Below the pieces are notes generated by a model. It was not told where the DNA came from. It searched no databases and saw nothing but the letters and a program-made list of their open reading frames with translations. From Tanypteryx hageni (Eukaryota; Arthropoda; Insecta; Odonata; Petaluridae), in contig CM054118.1 in assembly GCA_028673005.1 (NCBI GenBank), positions 87,662,964 through 87,726,963 on the forward strand: a stretch of DNA of 64,000 nt, given 5' to 3'. Below, piece by piece: positions 23,101 through 33,915 of this stretch (position 1 is the first letter of the stretch; each line of letters begins with the position of its first letter). The position numbers and the translations under genes are program-made.

Positions 23101-23460
23101 TTATCTTTTCCTATTATGGTCTCTTATCGTCCTAGGGAAAAACGATCCTCTATATCGCTCCGTTCTACAGTCGATCTCGCGAATCTTATCCTCACTGTCC
23201 TTCCTCCCGATATACGTCGGGCTTCTGATGAGTCCTAATACCTCATTCGCTAGTCCCTCCGACATAAATTTTTCCAATAGTTTAATTCTAGCCTGCAGCC
23301 TACGTTCCTCTAACGATGTCCATTTCAGATTTTCTATTAATGATGTTACGCTATGTTTACTATCGTAATTCCTCTTTACAAATCTAGCTGCCCTGCGCTG
23401 AATCTTTTCTATCTCGTTAGTGAGTCCCTTTTCGTAAGGATCCACACACAGCTGAAGCAT
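23101..23460 (-). pseudogene. LINE ORF2 C-terminal tail
   Basis: The frame after the RT carries EKIQRRAARFVKRNYDSK and ends RTIRDHNRKR. The same tail occurs in the copies at 26.8-27.3 kb and 54.8-55.2 kb, so it is a conserved C-terminal part of this family, downstream of the thumb. It is separated from the RT frame by a frameshift and stop between 23,460 and 23,498. Confidence 0.85.
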
Positions 23461-23497
23461 ATTCGACCCGCGGTCGAACCAAGGATAAATAACATAA

Positions 23498-24562
23498 TTA
23501 TTTCACTTTTTCGGAGCTATTTCGAACTATTCTCCCTATAAAGGCCAGCTTTTTGTTAGCGGCACCTATCAATCGGCGAATGTGGGTGTCCCACGAGAGA
23601 TCACGATGGATCGTGACTCCGAGGTATTTAATCGAATCTGAAACTTGAATCTCTACTCCGTCCAACGAATAATTATTATCCAACGAGATACTCTTGGTTC
23701 TCCAGAAGTTGATGACGCAGCTTTTCTTTTGGTTGATCCCTAACTGCCATTCCTTACACCATGAAGAAATAGCTTCTAGGTCATTTTGGAGATACTGGTG
23801 GTCTTCCGGATTGCTTATTTCTCTATAGATGACGGTGTCGTCCGCGAAAAGCCTAATTTTACTTCTGACTACTGAGCTGATATCGTTTATATAAATTAGA
23901 AATAATAACGGACCAATTACACTACCTTGTGGAACGCCAGAGACAACCTCCACTAAGTTCGAAGATTTCCCATCTATAACAACCTTCTGCTTCCTATGAT
24001 TTAAAAATTCACGGATCCAACTTAAGATTTTAGAATTAACGCCTAAAGTTTCTAATTTCGTTATTAACTTCCTGTGAGGTACCTTATCAAAGGCTTTCCT
24101 AAAATCTAAGAAGATGGCATCGACCTTCGTATTATTTTCACCGCTTCTCAGTACACAATTGACAAAAAGACCGAGCTGAGTATCATATGACCTACCTTTC
24201 CTGAAGCCGTGTTGACAATCATCTAACACTAAATTACTATCAAGAAATCGCATTATGTTGCTAACGAGTATATACTCGAGAATCTTACACGATATCGAAG
24301 TTAAAGAAATCGGCCTGTAATTTTCTGGGTTCTCCTTATCGCCGCCCTTATGAATTGGGGTAACGTGCGCTAACCTCCAGTCGCTAGGGACCTCTGCGCG
24401 AGAAATGAATTTCTCGAAGATTATCCGAAGAAAAGGTGCTATTTCTTCAGCTAATTCTTTTAAAACGCGAGCAGGAATTTCTTCGGGGCCAGTGGCTTTG
24501 TTATGTCTGATGGAACTTAATTGCTTTGCTATTCCCACCTCAGAAAATACTATATCGTCCAT
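23498..24562 (-). pseudogene. Non-LTR reverse transcriptase (CR1/L2-like)
   Basis: A 354-residue open frame. RT blocks are in order: HVTPIHKGGD and NYRPISLTS (residues about 67-89), QHGFRKGRS (118-125), AIFLDFRKAFDKVPH (about 149-163) with the first catalytic Asp, GVPQGSVIGPLLFLIYIND (about 209-227), then FADD (239-242) holding the catalytic Asp pair. The catalytic motifs look intact, so this domain is the best-preserved part of the copy. CR1/L2 membership follows from the wording of these blocks and of the endonuclease; Rex1-like or Jockey-like membership is not excluded. It would reverse-transcribe the element's own RNA at the nicked target. Confidence 0.9.
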
Positions 24563-24573
24563 CAGGCCCCCCC

Positions 24574-25182
24574 TTATTGCGGGTGCATAATGTACGCAAT
24601 GACGGCTGTGAATGCTTTTACAAAATGACCGTTTAACAGGTTGGCTTTCTCTACGATAACATGAATAACGGCACCCGAGTCATTACGCAGGGAAGGTATG
24701 GTAGGGCCTCTACCTTGGACCTCTTTCACATAGGACCAAAACGCTTTAGGGTACTCCTTCAAATAATTATTTAATACCTTATTCCGGAAGTTAGTAAAAG
24801 CCTCGCGCATAGTATTTCTCGCTTTAGCGCGGTATTCCATATATGTCTTAACTTTAGTTGCTCTATATTCATCGGATGATGTAGACGGCATATTTTTTAT
24901 TTTCGCGTGGCTTATTCTCTGACGCCTAAGCGCACTCCTAACTTACTTATTGTACCAACGTGGCTCTTTATTTTCGACCTTCAATTTAATTGGATTGTAC
25001 TTATCGATACCCTCTAGCATTATATCCTTGAATAATGTCCATGACGACTCAGCACCTGATCGTTCGGTCATATCACGGAAGCCAGGTAGTATTTCTCGTA
25101 GGCGCGACCTGAAGCTTGAAAAGTTTGCCTTAGCAAATATATAAAACTTTTTTTGAGGCTTAGGGTGCCTATCGATTTTCAA
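24574..25182 (-). pseudogene. LINE ORF2 linker between endonuclease and RT
   Basis: Two frames (24,943-25,182 and 24,574-24,891) carry the linker, including FYIFAKANFSSFRSRLREIL, EPRWYNK, YPKAFWSYVKEVQGRGPTIP and KANLLNGHF. The copy at 42.2-42.9 kb has the same segment in one unbroken frame (YVFVKADFTRFRSFLR, EPRWYN, NPKAFWSYVREVQGRGPT), which shows where the breaks here lie. No separate function is known to me for this segment. Confidence 0.8.
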
Positions 25183-25199
25183 CTTACACTCTGCATATA

Positions 25200-26111
25200 C
25201 GGCCTGATGATCACTTATCCCGTCTTCAATGGTGACTTTGTTTATTCTTTCTGGGATGTTAGTTGCTAATAAATCTAATGTTTCCCGATCGCGTTGGCTT
25301 TCTGACTACTTGAAGGAGAGAGTGCTCGCAGAATGTTTCGATTAATGCCTCACAGGATTCGCGTTCTTTACCTCTAGATTCGAAACATAGGTTTTCCCAA
25401 TCAATTGAGTGTAAGTTAAAGTCACCACCGACTATAACGATTCCATCTTGATTTATCAGTCTAAGCTTTGATAGTTGTTTCTCGAGACTTAAAATACAAT
25501 CTACACCAGCGTTAGGTGGCCTGTAAAACGAGCATATTAACACCTTTTTGGAGCCATCTTTACCTATGCGGCACCAAACACTCTCGATATCCTCGTCACT
25601 TATCGGAATCTCACTGCTATCGTACTTATCACTAACCGCTATGAAAACTCCCCCGCCCGATCTATTAGCGCGATCTTTTCTATAGACACGATAGTCTAGG
25701 AAATATCTCCTGACTCTGAATCTCATCCGTTAACCAACTTTCTGTGCCTATCACGACGTCGGCATGCAGACTGTGAATAATATGCTCGAACTCAGCAATT
25801 TTCCTACGGATGCTGCGACAGTTCAGTACGACGACGTTTAATTTCTCACTACCACTTAGCATACTAATCTCACCCTTGACTTTCTCTTCCACTCTAAAAC
25901 TACATGCGCTCCCATCACAATCACTCCCACGACTGTATGGCGTCGCATCAAAATTGGAATTGCGACCCGTCGCGCCCTTTACGGAACATTCTATCAATGA
26001 CCTATCGCGAAATTGGTGCTGCATGTTACGCTCGGAGTATATTCTTATATCATTAGATAATCTTTCGGGATTCTTATCTTCTACAAACGCATCGATTATC
26101 CCCTGACCCAA
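25200..26111 (-). pseudogene. LINE apurinic-like endonuclease domain
   Basis: The N-terminal part has LNVVVLNCRSIRRKIAEFEH and DVVIGTESWLT (exonuclease-endonuclease-phosphatase fold, with the catalytic Glu in TESWL). After a frameshift near 25,700 come GGGVFIAVSDKYDSSEI, LICSFYRPPN and VGGDFNLHSIDWEN (catalytic GGDFN). Further on, in another frame near 25,215, GISDHQAVYAE supplies the SDH motif. This enzyme nicks target DNA to start target-primed reverse transcription. Conserved residues are present but spread over three frames, so no enzyme can be made from this copy. Confidence 0.85.
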
Positions 26112-26194
26112 ACCTGACCTACACCTTGCCCTACTCTCTAGCCTAAAAAATCCCTACTGTGCTCGAGAATCCTACTCGCTACTCTCTGAGCCGA

Positions 26195-26480
26195 TTAGGG
26201 CGTGTAGTGAACACCAGAGTGATCCAGTGGTGCCCTGCACGATTCGATATTCGGTCGTAGGTCGACGAAGTCCACTCCCAAGTCCCGACAGAAATTCCAC
26301 AGCCTTCGCTTCAGACCTTCAACTCTACTCCAAACCTCAGAACCGGGGTCAGTCCTAGGGACTATACTGCAGACAGTAAGCCGCACATCGGAACCCGACT
26401 CCTCTCGGACACGAGCAACCTCAGAGGCCAAGTCCTTAAAAGAACTTAAAATCTCCTCGGACCCGCGCTTCGAGGCGATA
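26195..26480 (-). pseudogene. LINE ORF1 C-terminal part, SGNH/esterase-like
   Basis: The minus frame gives YSRDIASKRGSEE, then VRLTVCSIVPRTDPG, RRLWNFCRDLGVDFVDLRPN and LDHSGVHYTP. The final D..G.HYTP(x)G pattern and the preceding hydrophobic strand resemble block V and the core of SGNH-hydrolase (esterase) domains that CR1-group ORF1 proteins are known to carry. The nucleophile Ser block is not in the surviving part. A stop follows HYTP. Truncated at 26,481 by the junction. Esterase assignment is inference from the pattern. Confidence 0.5.
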
Positions 26481-26726
26481 TCTCGAGAGTAGATCGCTGT
26501 TAGTCAGCTGTCAACATGGCTTCAGAAAAGGTAGATCCTGTGACACCCAACTCCGTCTGTTTGTGAATGATGTTTTATCATGCGGCGAAAATAATGAACA
26601 GGTCGATGCAGTGTTCCTTGATTTTAGAAAAGCTTTTGACAAGGTTCCCCACCGTAAGTTGTTATTAAAATTGAGACATCTTGGCGTTAATGTTAAAGTC
26701 ATTAACTGGGTTCGCGCTTTCCTTTG
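26481..26726 (+). mobile_element. Inverted LINE RT fragment
   Basis: The plus strand encodes part of the RT: CQHGFRKGRSCDTQLRLFVN, VDAVFLDFRKAFDKVPH, then a frame up to VRAF. It is nearly identical to the reverse complement of about 27,672-27,890 in LINE copy 2, but retains about 36 bp (after GCTTCAGAAAAGG) that copy 2 lacks. Its left junction sits in the palindrome TCTCGAGA, which is present in both LINE strands. Its right end joins the truncated 3' UTR of copy 2. Confidence 0.85.
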
Positions 26727-27985
26727 ACGGTGGATGGCAGGGGGCGCCGCGCACCAAGTGCCTAACTAATTATTATTCACTGTTATCTATTGTGGTCACG
26801 TATTGTCCTAGGGATAAAGAACTCCTGATACCTCTCCGTCCTACTATCTATTTCGCGAATCTTGTCCTCATTATCCCTCCGTCCGATATACGTTGGTTGT
26901 CGAATAATATCCTTCATTTCATTTACGAATATCTCCGACCTATATTTATCTAGAGGTTTAAGTCTCGCCTCTAATCTACGATCTTTCAACGATGGCCAAC
27001 TCAACTCTTCAATGAGTAACGTAACGCTCTGTTTTTTATCGTAATTCTTTTTCACGAATCTAGCTGCTCGCCGCTGTATTTTTTCTAAATCCTTTATGAG
27101 TCCCCTCTGATATGGATCCCAAACCGCTGCTGCGTATTCCATTTGAGGTCTAACCAACGATAAATAACAGGATTCTCTCACCTTTTCCGTGTTTTTCCTG
27201 ACTATTCTACGCACAAAAGCCAACTTCTTGTTTACCCCACCTATCACTCGTCTTATGTGGGTGTCCCAAGACAGGTCACGATTCAAGGTTACCCCGAGGT
27301 ATTTCACGGATTCCGAAACAGGAATGCTCTCACCATCTATCGAGTAGGTAAATACGGACGATGGGCTTCTAGATTTCCAAAAGTTTAGAACGTTACTCTT
27401 TTTCTGATTAATTTCTAGCTGCTATTTATTGCACCAAACAGGTAACGCATCCAGATCATCCTGAAGCTGACGATGGTCGCTAGGACCACTAATTTCTTTA
27501 TAGACTACGGTGTCAACCGCAAAAAGCCTGATATTACTTTTCACAACTGAGCTGATGTCGTTTATATAAAGCAAGAAAAGCATAGGTCCGATCACACTAC
27601 CCTGCGGCACTGCGGAGACTACATCTGCCACACTAGAGGACTTACCATCGATGACTACTTTTTGTTTTCTATTCCAAAGGAAAGCGCGAACCCAGTTAAT
27701 GACTTAAACATTAACGCCAAGATTTCCCAATTTTAATAACAACTTACGGTGGGGAACCTTGTCAAAAGCTTTTCTAAAATCAAGGAACACTGCATCGACC
27801 TGTTTATTATTTTCGCCACATGATAAAACATCATCGCCCTTTTCTGAAGCCATGTTGACAGCTGACTAACAACGATCTACTCTCGAGATAACGCATTGTG
27901 TTGCTAACAATAATGGGCTCCATAATCTTACATGATAATGATGTTAGAGAAATCGGCCTATAATTTTCTGGGTTTTCTTTGTCAC
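26727..27985 (-). mobile_element. CR1/L2-like LINE copy 2, 3' part
   Basis: The minus strand carries RT pieces and the C-terminal tail. ORFs at 27,422-27,631 (VSAVPQGSVIGPMLFLLYIN and FAVDTVVY; the catalytic FADD is FAVD, so one Asp is lost) and 26,783-27,307 (KYLGVTLNRDLSWDTHIRR, then KIQRRAARFVKKNYDKK). The 3' UTR ends at the CCATCCACCG region without the GTAGAT tail. The 5' side runs up to GTCAC at 27,981-27,985, where the BEL/Pao element begins. The element continues beyond it at 36,412. Confidence 0.9.
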
Positions 27986-28355
27986 TGTAGGCACACGGAG
28001 CCGGTGACGCCAGGTAACTGAAATTACGCTACCGGAGCAGACCTTACGTGTCGCTTACGAGAAAAAATAAAAAGAGGGAAGGAACAGGAGAGGATTGAAA
28101 GGATCGAAGGAGGGAAAGGTTAGCGAAAGGAAGGGAAGAAAATGAGGAAGCGCTCACCTTGTCCGATGTCTTCCGCCACTCACTCCGCACGCCTCACTGT
28201 CCGAGTTCTCTCCCCTTGCCCCCTCTCCTCCAGGCATCTAAAAACAAGTGCCCTCTATCGGTCGAAACAGACCGAACAAGGGAGCGCTGGGAAATCAGGT
28301 CGAGGGAATCTGAAATAGGGGATAATAAGGCCTGCTCCGGCTACGCGTCCGAACA
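27986..28355 (-). repeat. BEL/Pao 3' LTR (370 bp)
   Basis: Starts TG and ends CA in either reading. Contains a GGGAAGGAACAGGAG-type purine stretch and CCCTTGCCCCCTCTCCTCC. It is nearly identical to 36,039-36,411. In the minus orientation it is the downstream LTR. Confidence 0.95.
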
Positions 28356-28370
28356 TCCCGCCCACCTGAA
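28356..28370 (-). promoter_or_regulatory. Polypurine tract of the BEL/Pao element
   Basis: The minus strand immediately upstream of the 3' LTR reads AGGTGGGCGGGA, a purine-rich run in the position used to prime plus-strand DNA synthesis. Confidence 0.65.
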
Positions 28371-28374
28371 TTTC

Positions 28375-28730
28375 GATTAAATTCACATAATCACTTAAAT
28401 ACTTGAATAAAACTAACAACTGAAACAAACTTTCCTTGTGCGCATGCTCTGTTGCTTCCTAAAATAAACGAAAACAGCTCCTGACCAAGGATAGGTATAA
28501 GTATCTACATCTTCGCTCTCAGAGGCCCATCGGAGAGGCTGACTACAGGAATAGGGTAGGGCCATGGATAAGGTGAATAATGTTACGGGAGTTAAGGAAT
28601 TTAAAAATCTTTGAAACAAGCAACAAGAGCAACCAAAATAATAAACAAAGCGAAACTTATTCAAAAGTTGGTAACGGTACCAACTTCACAACGGGTCTCG
28701 TTAAGAAACCCGATGATGTCCGTAACTCAA
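28375..28730 (-). other. BEL/Pao 3' untranslated segment
   Basis: No env or other accessory frame is recognised between the integrase stop and the polypurine tract. The 83-residue minus ORF (28,413-28,664) has no identifiable domain. Confidence 0.5.
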
Positions 28731-29938
28731 CTACTCTAACCACACCTGTAGAGTCAGGGTAACTCGTCCCAACCTCCAATCCGAATGGGGAAGATTTGAA
28801 TCACGAATCAGACACAAATCTCCTATTTTAATATTCGGAGTTTTTCGTGTACATTTCGATCTCTGATGTAGAGTGTGCAAATACTCTTGAGACCATCGAC
28901 GCCAAAAGTGGCGACGCATTTGCTCGATTAATTTCCAGCGAGTTGGAAGTGGCACAGATCTGATCGAAATTTCACCCGGCAAGTCCATCAGAGGACCGCC
29001 TACTAGGAAATGTCCAGGCGTCAAGCAATCAAACTCCGAGGGATCTGAAGATTTTTGCGTTAAGGGCCTAGAATTTAGTACTGCCTCAATTTTACAAAAT
29101 AATGTTACAAATTCCTCGAAGTTTAGAGCTTGGCCGTGGAGAATCCTACGCAAATGGTATTTTACTGATTTGATTCCAGCTTCCCACAAGCCGCCGAAAT
29201 GTGGTGCTGACGGTGGGTTAAACCTCCACTGTATACCAGCAGTTGGAGAAACCGAGTTTAGTGCCTCCTTATGAGAAGAGGATCGAATTAATTTGTATAA
29301 CTCCCTTAAAAATCGATCGGCACCCACGAAATTAGTGCCGCAATCGGAATAAATTACGCGCGAAATTCCTCGACGCGCAATGAAACGTTGAAAGGCCACT
29401 ATAAAAGCAGGAGTAGATAACGAAGTCATTACTTCTAGATGAACTGCTTTCGTGACAAAACAAATAAACAAACATAAATACGCTTTCCCCCGCGCAGAAT
29501 TCCTCCGTAATCTACTCCCACGCAAGCGAACGGTCGTTGCGGCGCAACTCTTGCCGCCGGCAAATCGGACATAATGGGTTGCAATGTCGCTCCTCTGAAT
29601 CGCGAACATACCGCCCACTTCAGAATTTCGGATCGAATGACACTTCTGACAGAGATAATCCAGAATTTTATGCAAATTAATGCCTCTACTACGCGGGGCC
29701 CACCATGAAGCGATACCGAATGGTAATGGCTTATAATTAAACGCGAAAGATGACCATCTTTCGGAAGCAAGAGGGGTTGTTTGCTTGATGACGGCAATGA
29801 GTAATTGGAAAGACGACCGACCACCCTAAGAATTCCGTGTGGGCCCAACGCGGGACAAAGGCGGGCCATACTCAGCTGAAGTCGACTGTCCCTTTTAATG
29901 GTTTCAATCAAATCTTTAAAATAAGAATTTTGTTCCAT
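28731..29938 (-). pseudogene. BEL/Pao integrase with C-terminal DUF5641-like domain
   Basis: Two overlapping frames. The first (29,435-29,938) carries the zinc-binding region IISHYHSVSLHGG and then WAVCSRFRG, where the first Cys of the usual pair is not visible, and FACVGVDYGG with the first catalytic Asp. A frameshift near 29,480-29,560 leads to the second (to 28,731), with VTKAVHLEVM, VIYSDCGTNFVGAD (second Asp) and PHFGGLWEAGIKSVK (catalytic Glu). The C-terminal part (WRLGRVTLTL) fits the domain that ends Pao integrases. The DDE triad is present, but the frame break would prevent a full enzyme. Normal role: joining the cDNA to the chromosome. Confidence 0.9.
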
Positions 29939-30011
29939 CCTTATCAGCCGATCAAGAGCCGAAGTCCATTCGGATCCTGATATAGAAAGTTCGAAAGACC
30001 GGAGCTTTCCT

Positions 30012-31547
30012 TTACAAGACTATGAACCTTATAACATACGCCATCACTCTTACCAGTTTAACAAAGGAAGAATATTTTTTCATCCAATCGCAGAGACAAT
30101 CTTGCCTTTGAGCAAGCCCAACTAACAAATTTTGCGATTTCAACTCGGGAAGGGTAAATTCTATATCCCTTCCATGAAGTTTGGATGGCCACTTAGACGC
30201 ATCCTGCCTAAGTAATTCCGGGCCCTTCCAATACAACTCGCATGACAACAATTGACGAGGCATAAGCCCGCGCGAGGCACAATCTGCCGGATTTTTTGCG
30301 GTTTCAATATGATTCCAGAAAGAGAAAGGAATCATGCCATTGATTTTTACAACTCTGTTGGCCACAAATGTTTTCAATGAATGAGGCGGTGACTGTAACC
30401 AAGCCAAAACTATTTGAGAGTCAGTCCAAGCAAGCGTTTTGCTGACTTTAAATTTTCCACTAAACGTTTTTACTAAACGGGTGAGTAATTTAGCCAACAG
30501 AAGTGAACCTAATAATTCTAACTTGTGAATGGATAGAATTTTCAATGGAGCTACTTTTGTTTTGGCAGCCAGGAAATTTACTTGTGTTTGTCCCGACTCA
30601 GCGACGGATCTCAAATACACCACCGCACCATAGCCGCGCTCGGATGCGTCGCAAAACCCGAGTAATTCGCACTCTTGAATAAAATGCGAACAAACGAGAC
30701 GGGGTATTTGAATCTGCCGAATGTAATCGCTCTGCGCTACAAAATTGCCCCATTGAATTTTGATTCCTTCGGGAAGAGGATCATCCCACGCTAACTTCAC
30801 AGTCCATAATGATTGCATCAAGGACATGGCCCAGAAAACAATCGGAGCTAATGCCCCTATTGGGTCGAAAATTCTCGCGATATTTGATAAAAGCTTTCTT
30901 TCGGAAGTGACATCTAAATCAAAATTAACCTGGTAAGAAAATGTGTCCGACATTGGCGACCAAAACATCCCTAATACGTTCAGGGAGGAAGATTCTGAGT
31001 TGTCGAAGTGCGATATCGTCTCACGTTCGTCTTCGCCGACGTTGGCTAATAATTGCGGGCCATGACTCGCCCACTTTCCAAGGGGAAAGCCTCCAGAGGA
31101 AAGCAATCCGATCAATCGACGCTGTAATTCCAACGCAGCCGGCACATCGTTCACTACCGTCACGATGTCGTCTACGTAGGTGTCCCGAAGGAGTACTTGC
31201 GAAGCTATCGGGAATCTGTGCCCTTCATCCAGAGCCAACTGATGCAAGACACGAATAGCGAGGAATGGAGAAGAAACTACGCCATATGTCACAGTGTTTA
31301 ACTCGAAATCCACTAGGGCGGAAGATGGATTTTTCCGCCAAAGAATATGCTGGTAACGGCAATGTTCTGGGATTACTAAAATCTGCCGGTACATCTTAGC
31401 TATATCACAAATAAAGGCTACCGCGTGCGTTCGAAATCGCATTAAAATGCCAAAAATATCTCTCTGCAGCTTCGCACCCGTAAGCAAAACATCATTAAGG
31501 GATTTCCCGCATGAAATGCGAGCGGATGCATCAAAAACAACACGAGC
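30012..31547 (-). pseudogene. BEL/Pao reverse transcriptase and RNase H
   Basis: A 491-residue open stretch from the ATG at 31,487; the same frame reads back to the nonsense codon at 31,548. RT: AFICDIAKMYRQI with a catalytic Asp (residue 28), VTYGVVSSPFLAIRVL and TYVDDIV (YVDD at about 104-107). RNase H: LLGFCDASERGYGAVVY (Asp about 280), KLELLG (Glu about 324), AWTDSQIVLAW (Asp about 356) and NPADCASRG (Asp about 402). All catalytic acids appear intact. It ends after VMAYVIRFIVL at a frameshift about 75 bp before the integrase frame resumes. Normal role: copying the element's RNA into DNA and removing the RNA strand. Confidence 0.95.
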
Positions 31548-33127
31548 CTATGCGCCTTCACATAAAGACTCGCAAACTGCATGATGCGGCAAATAACAAA
31601 TCCCCTGATAATTTGATTTGGACATATGTCCAAGGGATTCGTATTCTTCCATAAATTCACGATACTTGTCTCGCAGATACGGGTGTTTGGATAATCTAAG
31701 CTCGTTATTCATCCACCACGTAACCGCATGCGAGAAAGATTCCCCTAATGAAGGCGGGAATTCTTTAAAGGGTAATGAGACTACATACCGTCCGCTAGGA
31801 TCCAGACGATGGGTACTTTTAAACAATTGTTCACATCGCAACTCATCAGGGTTCGGGAGAGGTTCAACTAATACTTCCTCCACCTCCCAAAAGCGCTTCA
31901 ACTGATCATGAATTGGAATATCTTCACAAATAGTCAAAGACGCCATATGATCCGGAATTGTTGACACCGTGGTTTGGACACTCCCCATGATAATCCACCC
32001 AAGAACAGATTTGACTGCCACTGCATTAGAATTAGCCAGTGGTCTTCGCCCACCAAGGATGAGGTTGGGGAATAGATCCATCCCCAACAGAAAATCTATG
32101 GGCGCCGGCTTGTCGAATGTCGGATCTGCAAGGGTTAAATTAGCACATTCTTGGAGAATAAAAGGCGGAAGAGGCGTGGATGGAAGTCTCCTTATCACCT
32201 CGGGAATGACAACAGCCTGGGCCGTGAGCACGGGAGATGAGATGTGCCTAGGTATCAGTGAACAAGAGACTAAACCTTCGGGGAGTTGCAACGGAGTTTG
32301 AGATAACCCAAATAGTCCACCGCGATACTCAGATGTGAGCAAATTCAAACGCTTGACGGCAGTAGAAGAAATAGCGGATACCTGCGACCCAGAATTTATT
32401 AAAATTCTAATGCGTTTCCAGGCGCCATTACCTGGACGAAAGCGTACTACCGCTGTTCCTAAAATTACAGTATGCGACGCATCACTCCGATTAGACGAAG
32501 TCAAAGTTACCGGGCAGGCTAGAGGGGGAGAAGCCGGAATCGAGGGCGTAAAAGGAACCTCTGCCGAATTCGGCACCGATAACTCTCTCCGCTCTTTAGT
32601 CTCCGAGGTTGCCCTAGCGCGGTCTACCCGTTCACTAGGAGGGTGAAGGGTGGTGTGATGATACCGCTTACATTTCTGGCAGCGCATGTTTCGCATTTGA
32701 CATTGTGGGGCCCAATGACCCGATCTCAAACAATTCAAACATAACTTATTAGAGCGAATAAACTTTGAACGTTGATCAAAATTAAACTCCAAAAATTTGG
32801 CACATCGAAATAACGGATGTGAACCCGTACATAACAAGCAGGTTTCCCAACCGGACGTTTGATTGTCATCCTTCGATGACACCTCACGGACCGAAACGGG
32901 CATCGAAATCTGTGGAGTGCGCCTCTTGCTACGAGGGGACACGTTCCTTACTCCATGTCCACTTGACGTTTGAAGAATTCTAATTCGCCCTTTCACAAAA
33001 TCAATCAATTGAGTCAAAGAAGGAAATGTTTGTCCTTCCAACGTTTCCTCAAAGCGGGACAAGGTTTCAAAATCTAAAGCGCGAGCCGCTAATCTGAACA
33101 AAATAAATTCTCCCAAATTGGGGATAC
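31548..33127 (-). pseudogene. BEL/Pao Gag C-terminus, zinc knuckles, protease and RT N-terminus
   Basis: A 522-residue ORF in the same frame as the RT. Three Cys/His motifs occur: CLLCTGSHPLFRC (about 93-105), CLNCLRSGHWAPQC (about 126-139) and CQKCKRYHHTTLH (about 146-158). The protease has ILINSGSQVSAIS at about 238-250, where retroviral-type aspartic proteases need D-S/T-G, so the catalytic Asp is Asn. FLLGMDLF follows as the second protease strand. The RT N-terminus (RYVVSLPFK, CYLPHHAV) runs to a TAG at 31,548-31,550, after which the RT continues in frame. The left boundary is the TTAA of the piggyBac insertion. Confidence 0.93.
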
Positions 33128-33341
33128 TTAACCCTTAGTTAGTCGCGTGAAAAAAAGTTCCGTAATTAGTCGCGTGGGGTCAATATGACCCCAAAATAAT
33201 TTCTTAAGATAAGCAATAATATATTAATTTATTTATATTTTACTGGAAATAAAATCAATCTTACATTATAATACAATTATTTATTAATAATTTTTACAAT
33301 AAACATTGATTAAAATAACTTAAAATATTTTTTTGTATTTT

Positions 33342-33800
33342 CTAATCACTTTCCCTCTTCCCACATTCAATGCACTTCATTATCATATGGTCTTTGCAAG
33401 TAAAAGCTCCACAATTTCCACATCTAGTGGACACTTTATTGTCCTTATTTCTTGGGCAATGTTCGCATCTTCCTGTTGATAGTCCCGATCCTGGTGATGG
33501 ACCTTCCTGCGCAAGTCCCTGTTGAGTGCATATGCGCTTTCGGAGATGCCTAGATATAAACTGACTCTGAGACCTCAAAATCTGTAGATCCTTTATTAAT
33601 TCCTTCGATAATGATTTCAAGAAATTTCGCCTTGTCATTTCCTTTTGAACGTTTTGTTTATAAACAATAAAGGCATTTATGGCAGAAACGTTCAGCTAAT
33701 AAAAAACACAGCTAACGGCCATCTTTTCGTTCTTCTGCCAACATTATAAGCAGCGCAGAGCTGATCGCACTTTTTGTTGCATTGTTGCATGAAGGTCGCG
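33342..33800 (-). pseudogene. piggyBac transposase C-terminus with Cys-rich domain
   Basis: The minus frame near 33,720-33,760 gives CDQLCAAYNVGRRTKRWPLA, matching the piggyBac 'DQ.C..Y...R.T.RWP.A' block that holds the last catalytic Asp region. After a frameshift comes LNVSAINAFIVYK, and then the 98-residue ORF 33,342-33,638 with TRRNFLKSLSKELIKDL and a Cys-rich end CEHCPRNKDNKVSTRCGNCG then TCKDHMIMKCIEC. This RING-like C-terminal domain binds the element ends in known piggyBac transposases. The N-terminal two thirds are missing. Confidence 0.93.
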
Positions 33801-33915
33801 TTGAGGGCTTTATTAGTGATAGGACTATTTTTGCGGAGATCACTCACACTTGTGGGTTAGACATCGGTCGCGGCACGGTCGCTTTCCGGCCCCCACCTAC
33901 AGCATGAAGTAGTTT

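Larger units (their letters stand above)
23020..26488 (-). mobile_element. CR1/L2-like LINE copy 1
   Basis: Read on the minus strand, this copy has an ORF1 C-terminus (26,195-26,480), an endonuclease (about 25,150-26,000), a linker (24,574-25,182), a reverse transcriptase (23,498-24,562), a C-terminal tail (23,101-23,460) and a 3' UTR. It ends in GGTGACTTGCATTG and then TGTAGATGTAGA, the same 3' tail as the copy at 55.3 kb. The 5' end is lost at a palindrome (26,481-26,488) where an inverted RT fragment begins. ORF2 is broken by several frameshifts, so the copy is dead. Confidence 0.9.

Noticed and set aside
28356..28730. env gene of the BEL/Pao element
   Set aside because: The space before the 3' LTR is under 400 bp and has no signal peptide or membrane segment pattern.
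31548..31660. Frameshift between the Pao protease and RT frames
   Set aside because: The two ORFs are in the same frame; the break is one TAG codon. The intermediate ORF at 31,442-31,660 is a shadow frame.
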